A DNA stretch of 64,000 nucleotides from Cymbidium sinense (lineage: Eukaryota > Streptophyta > Magnoliopsida > Asparagales > Orchidaceae), in NCBI GenBank assembly GCA_021442155.1, contig CM038214.1, positions 137,802,040-137,866,039 of the forward strand. Direction: 5' to 3'. The position numbers and the translations under genes were made by a program. Below are positions 47,050-59,460 of this stretch, piece by piece. The stretch's first letter is position 1, and each line of letters starts with the position of its first letter. Under the pieces are notes generated by a model. The model did not search any database, was not told the origin of the DNA, and saw nothing but the letters and a program-made list of their open reading frames with translations.

Positions 47050-47900
47050 ACATTAAATCAAATGGTAAATTCAGTTAGGTGTTATAATAATCAGAGCGAA
47101 CTTACTTTGACTTTAATAGATCAAAATCTTCTTGACATTCCATTGTAAGAATAAAGGGTGTATCCTTCTAATAAGTTACAAAAGTATTGATATTTTTGAA
47201 AAGTCCTTCATAAATATCCTATAAAATCCAACATGTCCTAGAAAACTTCTAACTCCTTTAACATTAGTTGGTGGTGAAATAGTTTTTTTTATAATTTGTA
47301 CTTTATCCCTATCCACTTTTTTTTAAAAAAACAATTATGGCTTAATAATATTCCTTCTCTAACAAAAAAAATGCATTTCTCCTAGTTAAGAATAAAGTTT
47401 TTCCCTTCACATCTCCTAAGAATGATTTCTGTATGTTCTAAGTCATGTTCAAATGCCAGACTAAAAATAGAAAAATCATCCATAAACACTTCAATGGAAT
47501 TTTCAATTAAGTCAAAAAAAATATAGCCACCATACAATGTTGAAATGTAGGAGCTGTGTTACATAAGCCAAAGGGCATTCTTCTAAAAGCGAATATACCA
47601 TAAGGATAAGTGAATGTTGTTTTCTCTTGATCATTAGGCAATATTAGAATTTGATTATATTCAGAATACCCATCTAAAAGGAGTAATGAGAATGGCTGCT
47701 AACTTATCTAACATTTAATCAATGAAAGATGAAGGAAAATGATCTTTCTAGTGGTTTTATTAAGATTTTTTTTCAATACTTCTTTCATGATGGGATTTAG
47801 CTCCTTTGATTTTCTATAAATGGTTTACTACTTTTTTCTATTAAAATTCTATGCATACATATTGAAGGACTAATTCCTTTAATATTTTCTATTGTCCATC
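47050..47900 (-). pseudogene. Reverse transcriptase of the Athila-type element (broken)
   Basis: The palm active-site block is readable at about 47400-47500: FMDDFSIFSLAFEHDLEH, with the two catalytic aspartates of the xMDD motif intact, followed by EKNFILN, a stop, EKCIFFVREGI and LLSHN. Upstream (47560-47700) the fingers/palm blocks are seen in pieces such as TYGIFAF and MPFGLCNT-like wording. This matches Athila RT, where xxDDFSVFG...NLVLNWEKCHFMVxEGIVLGH is usual. Multiple stops exclude function. Confidence 0.8.
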
Positions 47901-48279
47901 AGAATGCTTTTACATGTCCTTTAAGAAATTCAATTAATTTATCTTATTGATTTTCTTCTAACTTAGCTGAGATGATTATTGGTAATGTTGACTCTTTCCC
48001 TAAGTAAACCTATTTCAAATAATTTGGTATTAGTTTTAATTCAAATTTTGGGCTTCTATCATATATGGTTTAAGATTCTTTTTTTTTATATACATTTCTA
48101 ATGTCTTCATATTCGTCCATCATCATTTTGTATTTTTATTCTATAAAATCATTTATGATATACTAATCTTTTTTTATTTAATTTTACATAATCCAATCCT
48201 ATAACATTCTTCATTTCTATCATCAAAAAATAATATAGAGTTAAACATATTAAATTTAACTTCATGATCATTTACTCTC

Positions 48280-48830
48280 ATTATTAATTCCCCTTTTTTG
48301 AACATCTATCATCGCTTCTAGCTAAGAAAGGTCTCCCTACAATGAGAGGTATTTTATTATTTTCCTCTATGTCTAAAATTATCAAATCTGTGGAATATAA
48401 TTATATCTACCTTAACTAAAACATCCTCAAAAATACCCTTAGGGTAAGTTCAAGAACTCTATCAGCTAATTATAGAGTTATATTTGTAGGTTGTACTTCA
48501 CTTAGTCCTAGTTTCTTGAAAATTGATAAAGGCATTAAGTTTATAATAGCTCCTAAATTAAATAATGCTTTTCCAAAAAATTTATCCCTTATAATGCAAT
48601 GAATAGAAACATCCTAGATCTTTAAATTTTAATGTAATTGTTTTTAAATTATTGCACTATATTCTTCAATAAGATATACAATTTCATTTTCTCATAATTT
48701 TTTTATATGGAATGTCTTTCATAAATTTAACATATGAAGGCATTTTTTTCAAAGCTTCAACAAATGGAATATTTATGGATAATTTCTTAAATACACCAAA
48801 GAATTGATTAGCCACATTTTATTTTTAAGC
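48280..48830 (-). pseudogene. Protease region of the Athila-type element (broken)
   Basis: Landmarks in order on the minus strand: LPKMPSYVKFMKDI, a short gap, decayed active-site stretch, TYPKGIFEDVLVKVD, then a corrupted LGRPFL-like segment and FKKGELIMRVNDHEVKFNMF. These follow the layout of Athila gag-pol around the protease (YxKFLKDI ... YPxGIVEDVLVKVD ... GRPFL ... GELTLRVxDEEVxFNVF). The catalytic Asp is not recognisable because of a frameshift. The A/T- and T-rich segment 48840-49250 between this and gag has only scattered gag-linker likeness. Confidence 0.75.
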
Positions 48831-49789
48831 CCATAGAAAAATGGTGGTGTTGATATTTTTCTCTTTTTCCTAACTGCTTCTTTTTTGCTCCCTTTTTCCT
48901 TTTCTTCAATTTCTTTATTTTCATTTTCTTTCTTTTCTTTTTTTACCTAATATTTTATTTTCTTCATTTTTATCATTTAGCCTTATTTTTTAATTTCTTT
49001 CCACTTCTTAATTAAATTTATTTACATTGCTCTTTATCTTTAGGATATACTTTAGTGTTATTAGGTAAATTATCTTAAGATATATTTGTAAGATTATCAG
49101 CCAATTGCCCTAATTGAATTTCTAAATTTTTAATTGAAGTTCTTTGGCTTTGTAATTGAGTTCCCATTTATATCAATAATTCTTCTAAAGTATGTTTTTT
49201 TTTTAGTATAATTTTGTGGAGGATATTTTGGTAGAATAATAGGTCTAAATCTATAGTTTTGAGGGTTATTATTCTTATTTTTCCAACTTCTCATATTTCC
49301 ATTTTATTGAGTTTGCATTATTATTTCAAAAAAATTTGTGATTCTTCCAACCTTGAATAAATGTATTTGAGTAAGTTTATTTCATATATAGTTAAGCATT
49401 TCTAGTTAGATTTGATTTGATCTTCCATTGCACATATTTTCATCCCCACTTAATTTTAAACTAATTTATTTTAGATATAAATTCTCAACATTATAATTAT
49501 ATCATTATTATTAACATTGGAGACTTTCTTAGGAGTATTTGAAGGCCATTGAAAGTTATTAATTATCATTTAATTTATTAAAGCATAAGCTTCCTCAAAA
49601 GGTTTTGACATTAGGCTACCTCCTCCTCCTGCATTTATGATAAGTCATTAGAGATCTTACTAATCCAATATAAAATGATTGAATTATAAGCCAATCAGGT
49701 AATGAATGTTGAGGACATTTCCTTAATAATCTTTTATCTTTCTCAATTCTTTATCAAGTTGCATAAATGATGTAATATCATTTCTTTGC

Positions 49790-50070
49790 TTAGTCATTTT
49801 AAATAGTGGAAAATATCTTACTATAAAATTTTGAGCTAATTCATTCCAAGTTCTTATAGATCCTTGAGGTAGTAAATTTAGCCATATTTTAGTCTTATCT
49901 CTAAGTGAGAAAGGAAATAATTTTAATCTTATAGCATCATCACTAACCCCATTGTATTTAAATGTTACACAAATTTTTAAAAAATTGAAATATGCATATT
50001 AGGATCTTCAATAGGTGAACCTCCAAACCGAGAGTTTTGCACCATTTAATTTATAGATGATTTTAGTTTA
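49790..50070 (-). pseudogene. Gag capsid domain of the Athila-type element (broken)
   Basis: Minus-strand translation: FGGSPIEDPNMHI, a stop, KICVTFKYNGVSDDAIRLKL, FPFSLRDKTKIWLNLLPQGS and IRTWNELAQNFIVRYFP, nearly continuous. This is the retrotransposon gag domain in the form typical of Athila elements. Decayed continuation (KMTKQRNDITSFMQLDKEL) extends to about 49730. Gag builds the particle that carries the RNA; with the stop near the start this copy cannot. Confidence 0.85.
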
Positions 50071-50451
50071 TAGTTATTAACTTGTATAGTTAGTCTAGCA
50101 ATACTTTGATGTATTCCATCTACTATTTGTTTGGTATAATCCATAAGAGGTCTAGATGAGTATCCTACTTGTTGATTGTCCATTTCTAGTTTTATTACTT
50201 GTTCTTTCTTTTCTTTTCTAATTTCCTACAAAGTTGTTCAATTTTTTAAGTTCAATGGAACTATTTTTTATAATTTTATCTCTAGGATACAATGTTTAGA
50301 AATCAAAATTTTGTTCATAAATTAAAACAATGACAATACACTAAACAATTACAAAGATATTTCATGCTTATACACATAACCCAACTACATATAACAAAAA
50401 TGTTGAATTAAAAATAGTTTAGTAAGACTAATTACTATTTTACTTTCAATC

Positions 50452-50467
50452 TCCAACAACGGTGTCA
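50452..50467 (-). promoter_or_regulatory. Primer binding site of the Athila-type element
   Basis: The minus strand reads TGACACCGTTGTTGGA. The usual Athila site, complementary to tRNA-Asp, is TGGCGCCGTTGCCGGGGA; the differences here are mainly G-to-A and C-to-T changes, the expected decay of methylated cytosines on both strands. Its position upstream of gag is correct. Confidence 0.72.
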
Positions 50468-51072
50468 AAAACTTTATCAATATTTTATATCATTATACAT
50501 AGCATTGCTTATGCAGTGCATAAGCCCTGAGCTTGTTATAAAATTGTCCAAAAATGAGTCTAGTCTGGCACCACAATGTTGTTGATATAACACCTATGCA
50601 CTGACCTTACTATATATTTATCTTAATTTAGGCCATATTCAGCATCGTGATGCTGCTTTTGGAGCATTGAGCTCAAATTACTTCTTTTTTAATTTTTTTT
50701 AATAATTTTTCTATCACAACATAAAATCTATGCAAATTAAACACATTTTAACATATAAACTCATGATAAGGCATTATAGGAATATGAAATTTTCATAATT
50801 TTAATGCTTATCATGTTCCTAAGGTAATTCTAGTCAACGGTGAAAATTCTTATAATTCTTTTATGACATTTCAAAAAATTTAATTGCAAACACATACGAC
50901 AACATTTATGCAAAAGCTTGAATCCAAGACATCATGGTTGAAAGTATGAGCTCTGAATCACTAGGCTAAGATGCCTTACACATTTATAATCTCCTTCTCT
51001 CAAAAATTTGTTGTTGTCATGATTAAGTTGAAGTTTGGTGATAATTATTGGTATAAAACTAATATGAATAAG
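50468..51072 (-). repeat. Probable 5' LTR remnant of the Athila-type element
   Basis: Non-coding AT-rich sequence between the primer site and the start of the next Ogre-type LTR. It should be the 5' LTR. No clear TG...CA ends, and its similarity to 44388-44940 is marginal. Confidence 0.4.
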
Positions 51073-54000
51073 TGTGTTGTTTATTTTTGGATGTGGGTGG
51101 GGGAGGACACCACACAAATCTTAGGGAATACTTATTGAAGTGATCGGGTATGACATTAAGGTATGATGTACTATCTCAAAAGATAGAAAAATCACTCTAT
51201 AATGGACCTAATCACCTAATAAGGACTCCTAAGGTCCCCTACTTTACATGAAAAAGTAAAGTTGGATTTATTTTAAGTCGGGTTCCTTAGTTCCCTATGG
51301 AGGCAAGCCTCCATAATTAATTATATCCTAGGGAAAAGGATTCCATAAGAATACTCTCCATTAAACTAGGAAATTATGGCCTCCAAAGATTTTGAGGCTA
51401 GACTATCAAAGAATTGGTTATATTTGGTAGATCAATTGGGAAAGTCAAGGAGAAGACTTATTTTGGAATCCAAAGGGAGAAAGTAGGGAATTCTCATGAT
51501 ACTAGAAAACCTAGTGAGCATTCCAATCTACCTTATAGTTGGGCTTTATTTATTTTAAATTGAAGAGAATTATTTCGTTAGAGTTAAAATTTTATTAGAT
51601 TGTAGGACTTATAATCTATCAATACAAGATTATAAAAATATCTAAGAGGTGAGGATTTATGCTTATAGCTTGAAAGAAATAGTTATCTCAGATCCTAAAT
51701 CTATGGAGCTTTAGCACGATGCCAAAGCACGACCTAAATCTAAGCGGAGAATGGACATGATGATTTACCTCCACAAAAGAGAATAAATTGTCCGACTTCT
51801 GGACTTACACCCATCTGGAGTGGCCACCAGCTAATACCTCCTACACTTTAAATTCATGTAGTATGGTCTTATGTATTATAAGATAGCTAGGGTAGTTATT
51901 TAATTTGAAAGAAAATAAAGTTCTAAACCCAATCACTAAGAGACTAGAGCATGAGTGATATGAGCATATAACGTAATCTAAAATATAAATCTTTTCAAAA
52001 ATATTTTATTTTTGCTCATTCATTTTTGAGAAAGGCTTGGGATTTCTTTATGCCTAAATGCATGATGAAATAAGGTTGTTGGCTAATTAGTGAGAAGAGG
52101 GTGTTCTCCACCATAAAAGATGCCTTCATAGGTCAAGCATTTCCCTATCGTGCAAGCATGGAGATCCCTCAAATTCATAAGGAAGAAGGAATATGATATG
52201 CATGATGTGAGACATGCAACATACGTCTAAGGGGTTGCTAAATCTTTTAATTATCTTATTTAAAACTTAGTATTTATGATGAGGTTGTGAGCTGATTAAA
52301 ATTTAATTATGAGTTATTAGTTGAGTAGAAAAATTAATTTTTATCCTAAGAGTCTACCATATCTAGGCAACACATTCAAACATTAAACATTAAGAAACTA
52401 TGAAAAGCATGTTGTTCTAATGCAATCTAAACACAACATCAATCAAACATGTATAAATTGCAAAAAAGAATAAAAGGCTGGTGCGGTTGGGTTTTGCAGT
52501 ACACCCCAAAATAAAAAATATGGGTAGTCAAGCTCTTATACAACCCGGATTACAAAATAATACATTATATGGGTGGGGGGGGTCTTCTTTTCTTAATTTC
52601 TTCATGTCCTTTTTTTGTCCCTTTTGATTTGATTTGCTCTAAAGACATCACAAGGAATCCCAGGGACTAAGCCTTCTGGTCGCTGCTCATCCTAATCATC
52701 CACAATATTAATCCTAATTCCTATTACAAAATTACATTTTATATAAAAAAGTAAATCTAATTACACCAGCAAAATAAAGGTTAGATAAACGTACATTCAA
52801 TCCAAAGCAGTTATATTTATAATTTGGTCTTAACACTTTACACATGGGTAACCAAGCCTACCTGTAACTTGGATTATGCTTAGGGGCATAAGTTACCTGC
52901 AAAAAAAACATTTATATTTATTTTTACAGCAGCTTCTTAAACACAATCCCCTGCATAAAATAATGTTAGACTATCAATGACCTAACATCAAGTCTACGAT
53001 TTACATTCCTAACATCTAGTATAAAACATAACATCAACCATACAATTTACACATCAACTTAACCTAATTGTAGGGTCGGTGACCTAGTAGTCTAGTGTAT
53101 GAAATAAGGACTTGTGTGACAAGACTTTACTAGGCTTCTTTAGTTTAAGTTTTAATTTGGAGTTTGAATTTATTTAAATGTTACCTTTAGGAGGTTTCAA
53201 TTCAAATGATTTAATGATTTATTTTTTTATTTTTTTCACTTTTATTTAGTTAAAGTGATGTTTAGGTTTCTAGAATGAAGAGTAGTATGAATTCCATTTT
53301 TGAATGGAACTCACCCTATTACATCCTAACTCTTAAATCTTTATCCTAAAAGTCTAACTAAGGTCCCAAGTATCTTAATTAGCCCTTTGAATTTGTAATT
53401 TATTTGATTTTATTAACATTTGATTTGATTTAGATTTTAAATTTTGAGTTTATTTAATATTCATGTATTTTGATTGATTAATTTTAGATTAGTTATTTTA
53501 ATTTAATTAATTTTTGATAATTCAATATCCTCTAAATTAATATCTAGTTCCTTCTCTTGGATTTTAATTTAAGATTTTAATTTCATATGATTATATCATT
53601 TTGATGTTATTTAGATTCATTGATTCTATTATTTCATTTAAGTTTGGTTTAGTTTAGTGAATGTATTCCAATTACTTTATGGTTTATTTGGAGTTTAAAG
53701 TACTCTTTCATTTAAATTCCAATTGAGGATTTGATTTCTTAAGCTTAGTTATTTAGTTTATATATTGATCATTCTTTTGGTTTGATGCAATTATTTAATT
53801 TAATTTGATATTTCTTTAATTGATTTGACTGATTAATTTATTTGATTAACTTAATTATTATTTAATGATAGGTTGATTAATCTTTTCATCAAGTTGAGTA
53901 GAGTTTGATTTGATTTAGTTTATTTGTTTATTGAAACTTTTAATTTGATTTCATGTTTGTTTAGATTAATGATGCAATTAATGATTTGATGATTTAGATT

Positions 54001-56332
54001 TACCAAGTTGATTTAATATAGGATTTAATTTCTAATTAATTGTAATTTTAATTAAGTTCAAATTTATGTTTGATTAAGCTTAGGTTTAATATAATTATCT
54101 TAATTAAATAATTGGCTTAATTAAGAGGATTGATTAAATTAATTATAGATTAATTAATTTGATTAATTATCATGTTGATTAAATCTTGACAATAAATTTA
54201 CTTAAGTGTTTGATTTAAGTTTGATTTAAGAATTAGTTTTAATGTGATTTATTTAAATCAATTTGGTTTATTAAAATGATGGGTTAATTTATTAAGTTTG
54301 TATTTATTAGATGTTTAATTGTTTAGATTTGATTAAAGTTAACTTAATTTTAAATTATTAGATTAATTAAAGATTTAATTAATTAGAAACTAATGACTTA
54401 ATTGCCTATATTTGAGTGATTTGATTTAATAAATTTAATTAAGCATTTTAGTTAAATTTGATTGATTAAAGGACTATTATTATTATTGTTGTTGTTGTTT
54501 GATTATATAAAGTGAGTTAATTATTTATTTTTATTTCAATTAAGCTTGATTATTTATAATTAGTGTTTTATTTGATTTCATTCATTTATTATGTTCATTG
54601 AATTTCATTTAATAGTTTAATTATGAGTTCATGTTTAATTTAGTTATTAGGTCCATTATTTAATGAGCAATTAGTTATCTTATTCTGAATGGATTGAATT
54701 AGGTGTCATTTAGTTATATATTAATTTGATTAAGTTACCTTAACTTTATTTGATTTAATTTGATTGGATAATTAGCATAATATTAGTGATTAATTAAGTC
54801 TTTATCTTATTAAGCAATAAATTTGATTAGGGGATTAATTAAGGAGCTTAATTTATTGAATGGTTAATTAAATTAATCCTAATTAAATGGTCATTTATTG
54901 TCTTAATTATATGCCCATCTTACCTAATTGATTTAACATAAATAAAATCTAATTAATGTTTTGTTGAATTAATCATGTTTGATTTCATTAAAAGGTTGGT
55001 TTATTTATGATTCATTTAATGATTGATTAATGTGTAGTTTATTTAATGGTTAATTAAGGTTTTAATTAACTATAATTTTAATCTATTGTAATTGATTTTA
55101 TTATGTGTTTAGCTTAGATGATTAATCTAACTAAAGATCAACTATAGTTAATTTAGGTTAAAATAAAAGGGATGATCTTTTTATTATTATTATTATTTTA
55201 TTTTTATTTTAGTTCTCTCGTGTTCATTAAAATGTTTTCAAGCCATTTTGATAAGTTTTAACAATTTTCAAAAAGTTTATTAATTTATTTTACTAAAATA
55301 GATAATCTGAGCATCAAAATTTAAAACCTCCCAATCTATAAGTTTTTTTGATTTGAAATTTTTTTGTTAGGTGTATCTTAACTTTAGTTTAAATCCCTAA
55401 AAATTTTATATCAATCTAATGTGTATTTTTTTATTTATTAATGAAATTTGATTTTTACTAAAACCTAAATTATGCTGAAAGTACTAAATAGAAATTGGGG
55501 ATTTTGGGATTGTTAGATTTTCTCTCGAAAAGATGAATCCAACAAGCCCTTATTTACAATTTTTTGTTGAGTATTTTATATTTTAATGAATTTTTGGAAG
55601 TTTGAAGCAATTTAAATAATTTAAAAAAAAATTCAATTTTCTCACTTAACCTACCACACACGGTCGAGACCACGCTGGTTCTCATGTCGATTGATGCATT
55701 ATTCTGGGGATATATTGAGAAATTATGGGTTTGGATCAGACCGTCTGATTGAATATTGTGATCTAAAAGCTCAAATCAAGTAGGAATCATCTCTAATCTT
55801 AGTTGTCCATCCGTATTAAAGAGAGATCAGATGGCTGATTAGTTTTCTTCCATAAGGCTGATGGACTGAGCCCCCAAAATAAAAAAATTGAACTGGAAAG
55901 GTCCTTTTGGGCTCAATTTTTTGGCGAATCTCACTGAAAAATGCCCATTTTCACATTAAGATCATGTAAAATAAAAAGTACAATGGATATCCAATGGAAA
56001 TTCCTAAAATTGTGCAAGCATAGGCACAAATGAGAGATTCTATGGCCGGCTATGGAATTTGAAAATTATCTCATAAGGGATGATTATCGACAGCTGAGAT
56101 GATTTAGACATGCTCATGGATGTGATACAAAGCTTTGGAATGAATCTAGACTCTTGCCTCCCCTAGGAACATCGTATCCACCAACCTCCATTGCTCTTCA
56201 CTAGAATCAGCTCAAATTTGATGATTTTTCATCAAAAAGGTGTGGGAGATGGGTTCTTCTTGCTCAGAGGAGTTCCTGGAGATTCTTTAATGCCAAAATG
56301 GAATCTCGTTGGGGTATTTTTTTCATCCCTTC
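51073..56332 (-). repeat. Ogre/Tat-type LTR, subfamily I, lacking U3
   Basis: Minus-strand unit with the terminal hairpin (51073-51116), U5 end, a GA tract (reverse at 52590-52640), the GCTCAACTACCC-like block, long AT-rich U5 (53100-55640) homologous to 2260-5300, the former GC island (55650-55770), and part of a leader to about 56330. The U3 and promoter are missing, replaced by telomere-like repeats. The 61-codon frame 56191-56376 is not a gene. This fragment has no matching internal region on its right, so it is a truncated solo LTR. Confidence 0.62.
52573..52590 (+). repeat. Short G-rich run in LTR
   Basis: GGGTGGGGGGGGTC at the position of the conserved GACCCCCAT block seen in reverse; expanded poly-G compared with other copies (five G near 13477, seven near 29512). 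Confidence 0.6.
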
Positions 56333-56886
56333 TTTTAGGTTTTATTTACTTTAGGTTTATATTTTTAGGTTTTTAGGGTTTTAGGTTTAGGGTTTAGGAT
56401 TTAGGATTTAGGGTTTTAGGGTTTAGGATTTTAGGGTTAGCATTTAGGGTTAGTGTTTAACATTTAGGGTTTAGGGTTTAGTGTTTAGCCCCAGGATTAG
56501 GTTTTAGGGTTTAATAGGGTTCAGAGTTATTAGTTTAGAGGTTGGTTTGGTCAGTGCTTTTTAACCTGTGCTTAGAGTTTATGATTTTTAGGATTTAGGG
56601 TTTATGGTTTAGGGTTAGTTGAGGGTTTAGGGTTTGGGGTTTTAGGGTTTAGGGTTTAGAGTTTAGGGTTTAGGGTTATGGTTAGGGTTTAGGTTTGGGT
56701 CTAGGTAGGAGTTTAGGGTTTAGTGTTTTAAAGCTTTAGGGTTTAGGTAAAAAGGGTGGATTTAGGATTTAAGGTTTAAGGTTTAGGGTTTAGGGTTTAA
56801 GGTTTAGTGGTTTTTTTAAAGTTTTCTTTTTAGGTTTTATTTTTAGGTTTAGGTTTTTATTTAGTTTTTATTTTATTTTATTTTAG
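56333..56886 (+). repeat. Degenerate TTTAGGG (plant telomere-type) array, left part
   Basis: Stretches of GGGTTTAGGGTTTAGG alternate with degraded forms such as GGATTTAGGATTTAG and TTTATTTTA. TTTAGGG is the common plant telomere repeat; the G-rich strand runs left to right. It begins where the Ogre-type LTR breaks off and continues beyond the LINE. Confidence 0.85.
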
Positions 56887-56898
56887 GTTAACTTTATT
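56887..56898 (+). repeat. Target-site duplication, left copy
   Basis: GTTAACTTTATT, identical to 60024-60035. A 12-bp direct repeat at both ends of the LINE is the hallmark of target-primed insertion. Confidence 0.88.
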
Positions 56899-57101
56899 CT
56901 TAACACTACCTTTGCCGGTCCCAAGTCCGGATGTGAAAAGTGAAGGGTTGCGATAGGTAGTCAACAACCAACATAAAATTTGTCAAAATAATCATGACAT
57001 GAATCCTTTAAATCATTGTGTTAATGCTAGGGCATCCCCTGGAAGTGACACGCAATATGGCTTGAATATGAAAATGTGCAAGGTCACGACCTACCGATGC
57101 T

Positions 57102-57917
57102 ATGTTAAATAAACAAGGGTTCCCACATTATGGACTGATGTGGGCAAAGAAGCTTGTCCATGAAACTAGAATTAGGTTAGAAACTTGGAATATAGGTTCT
57201 CTTATAAGTAAATTAATGGAATTAATAGATATTATGGTTCATAGAAAGATAAATATTTTATGTGTTCAAAAAACTAAATGGGTTGGAGAGAAGGCCAAGG
57301 AGATTGATAGTTTAGGTTTTAAACTTTGGTATTCAGGTAGAAGTTAGACTAGAAATGGTGTAGGTGTGATTATAGATAAAAGTTTGAAGGATAATGTTAT
57401 AAATATTAATAGATGTGGAGATAGAATTATCACTTTAAAGATTATTGTTGATACTAAAATTATCAATGTTATAAGTGTTTATGCTCCTAAAGTAAGTTTG
57501 GATGTAAGCTCAAAAGTAAAATTTTGGAATGAATTAGAGGGATTAATACAAAAGATACCTCTTGAAGAAAAAGTATTTGTTGGTGTGGATTTAAATGGAC
57601 ATGTTGGCAGAGTTGTAGAAGATTTTAAAAGTATTCATGGTGGTTATAGATTTGGAGTGACTAATGAAGAAGGTAGGACTTTATTAGATTTTGCTTTAGC
57701 TTATAATTTTGCTAATACTTTATTTAAGAAAAGAGATGAACATATTATTACTTATAAAAATGGATCTAGTAAAATACAGATTGATTATTTTCTGATAAGA
57801 AAAATAGATCGTTTAGATTTTAAAGATTGTAAGGTCATTCCAAGTGAACATTTAAGTACCCAATATCGATTGTTAGTTTTAGATTTTAAGATGAAATATT
57901 GTAAGAGGAAAAAATAA
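57102..57917 (+). pseudogene. LINE apurinic-type endonuclease domain (one in-frame stop)
   Basis: The endonuclease nicks the target DNA to prime reverse transcription. Both pieces (57102-57347 and 57366-57917) are in the same frame, separated by a TAG at 57345-57347, so a single point mutation splits them. Visible blocks: RLETWNIGSL with the conserved Asn, INILCVQKTKW, NVISVYAP, GVDLNGHVG with catalytic Asp/Asn, SSKIQIDYFLIR, and SEHLSTQYRLLVLDF at the end. Two catalytic residues are altered: the Glu of the usual QETKW is Lys, and the final His of QHRLLV is Tyr. The fold is otherwise fully represented, so this is a recent wreck. Not a host gene, although similar plant sequences are often misnamed craniofacial-development-protein-like. 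Confidence 0.88.
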
Positions 57918-58540
57918 ATTAAATTATTATCCTAAGATTAGATGGGGACACTTAAAGAACACAAATAAAAATATTTTTAAGAGCAAGCTACAAGAGTTTA
58001 GAATTTAGGATGTTCATAATGAAGCTAATGTTATGTGGGAAAAAGTAGCAAGTAAAATTAAGCAAGTTGCTAAAAATGTATATGGAGAATCAAAAGAAAA
58101 GCTTCTTTTAAAAAAAAATTAGTTGGTGGTGGAGTCACAGTGTGCAAGAAAAGATAGAAAAATAAGAAGCTTTGTTATAAAACTTAGTTTAGATGTAAAA
58201 TTTAGAGAATTGGGAAAGATATAAAGTGGCAGTAGAGATTCTAAGAAAGAAATATATGATGCAAAAAATTTAGCTTTTAGTGATTTATATAATAGATTAG
58301 ATACCAAAGAAGGTGAAAGATGTATGTACAAGTTAGCCAACCAAAGAGGTGGGAGAAGTAAAGATCTAGTTCAAGTGAGGTATATTAAGGATGAAAATAA
58401 TAAAGTGTTTTTCTTAGAAAAAAGATATTGAAAATAGGTGGATCAGATATTTTGACAATCTTTTGAATGAAGGATCTCAAAGTATGATTGATTTTAGCAA
58501 CCTTAATACCCTAAACAAAATTAGATAATTTTATTTTTAT
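57918..58540 (+). pseudogene. LINE linker between endonuclease and RT (broken)
   Basis: Decayed but readable in pieces: YPKIRWGHLKNTNKN, ANVMWEKVASKIKQVAKNVY, SKKEIYDAKNLAF, NRLDTKEGERCMYKLANQRG and DLVQVRYIKDENNKVFFLEK. The TKEGE...YxLAxxR and QVxxIKDExxxVL words are typical of the RTE linker. Contains several stops and shifts. The minus-strand frame 58119-58340 is its reflection. Confidence 0.75.
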
Positions 58541-59460
58541 GTCATATTATTAAATTTGAAGTTAGAGAAGCTTTAAAGAAAATGAAATGTGGAAAAATAA
58601 TAGGACTTGATGATATTCCAATAGAAGTGTGGAAATGTTTAGTAGATCAAGAAATTTCTTGGCTTACAAATCTTTTTAATGTTATTTTAAAGACTTAAAA
58701 AGATGGCAGTTGAGTGGAGGAAGAGTTTGTTAATTCCTATATTTAAGAATAAAGGTGATGCATAAGAGTGTGCAAATTATAAAGGAATTAAGTTAATGTG
58801 TCATACATAAAAATTATGGGAGAGAGTAATTGAGCATATGTTACGATGTGATACAAAAGTTTCTCAAAATCAATTTTGTTTCATGCCAGGTAGATCTACT
58901 ATGGATGTTATACATTTGTTAAGAGGTTTGGTGGAGAAGCATAGAGAAACTAAGGAGGATCTACATATGATATTTATTTATTTAGAGAAAGCTTATGATA
59001 AAGTTTCAAGAGATGTTCTTTGGAGAGTTCAGAATAGAAAGGAGTTAATATTGGTTATATTCAAATCATTAAGGATATGTATAATAGAGCTATTACTTGT
59101 GTCCAAATGCAAGGAGGATTGACAAAATATTTTCCTATTTCAGTTGGATTACATCAAGGATCACCTTTAATCCCTTATCTTTATGCTTTAGTTATGGATG
59201 TTCTTACTAAGTATTTACTTGAAGATGTACCTTGGTGTAAGCTTTTTATTGATGAAATTCTTCTTGTTGATAACACTAGAGATGGAGTCTAAGAGAAACT
59301 TGAATTATGGAGGTCAACATTAGAGTCTAAAGGTTTTCATTTAAGTAGATCTTAAACTGAATATATGGTGTATAATTTTAGTTGTAGAAGTTCTAGTGGT
59401 AGTGTTGTGACATTAGGTGAACAAGGCATTAGTACGTGAGAGTGATTCAGATATTTAGGC
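58540..59460 (+). pseudogene. LINE reverse transcriptase (broken)
   Basis: RT blocks in order: VREALKKMKCGKIIGLDDIP, WRKSLLIPIFKNKGD, NYKGIKLMCH, QNQFCFMPGRSTMDVIHLLR (about 58865-58925), IYLEKAYDKVSRDVLWR, then after a frameshift near 59045-59080 VGLHQGSPLIPYLYALVMDV, the active-site block LFIDEILLVDNTRDGV and [12 protein letters not shown]. The usual FADD is FIDE here, so the second catalytic Asp is Glu. At least three stops and one frameshift are present. RTE-clade wording is clear (GRSTMDVI, YLYALVMD, RYLGS). Confidence 0.88.

Noticed and set aside
57102..57917. Host gene of the craniofacial-development-protein type
   Set aside because: The frame is followed by LINE RT, ends in a LINE tail and is bounded by a target duplication; it is the RTE endonuclease.
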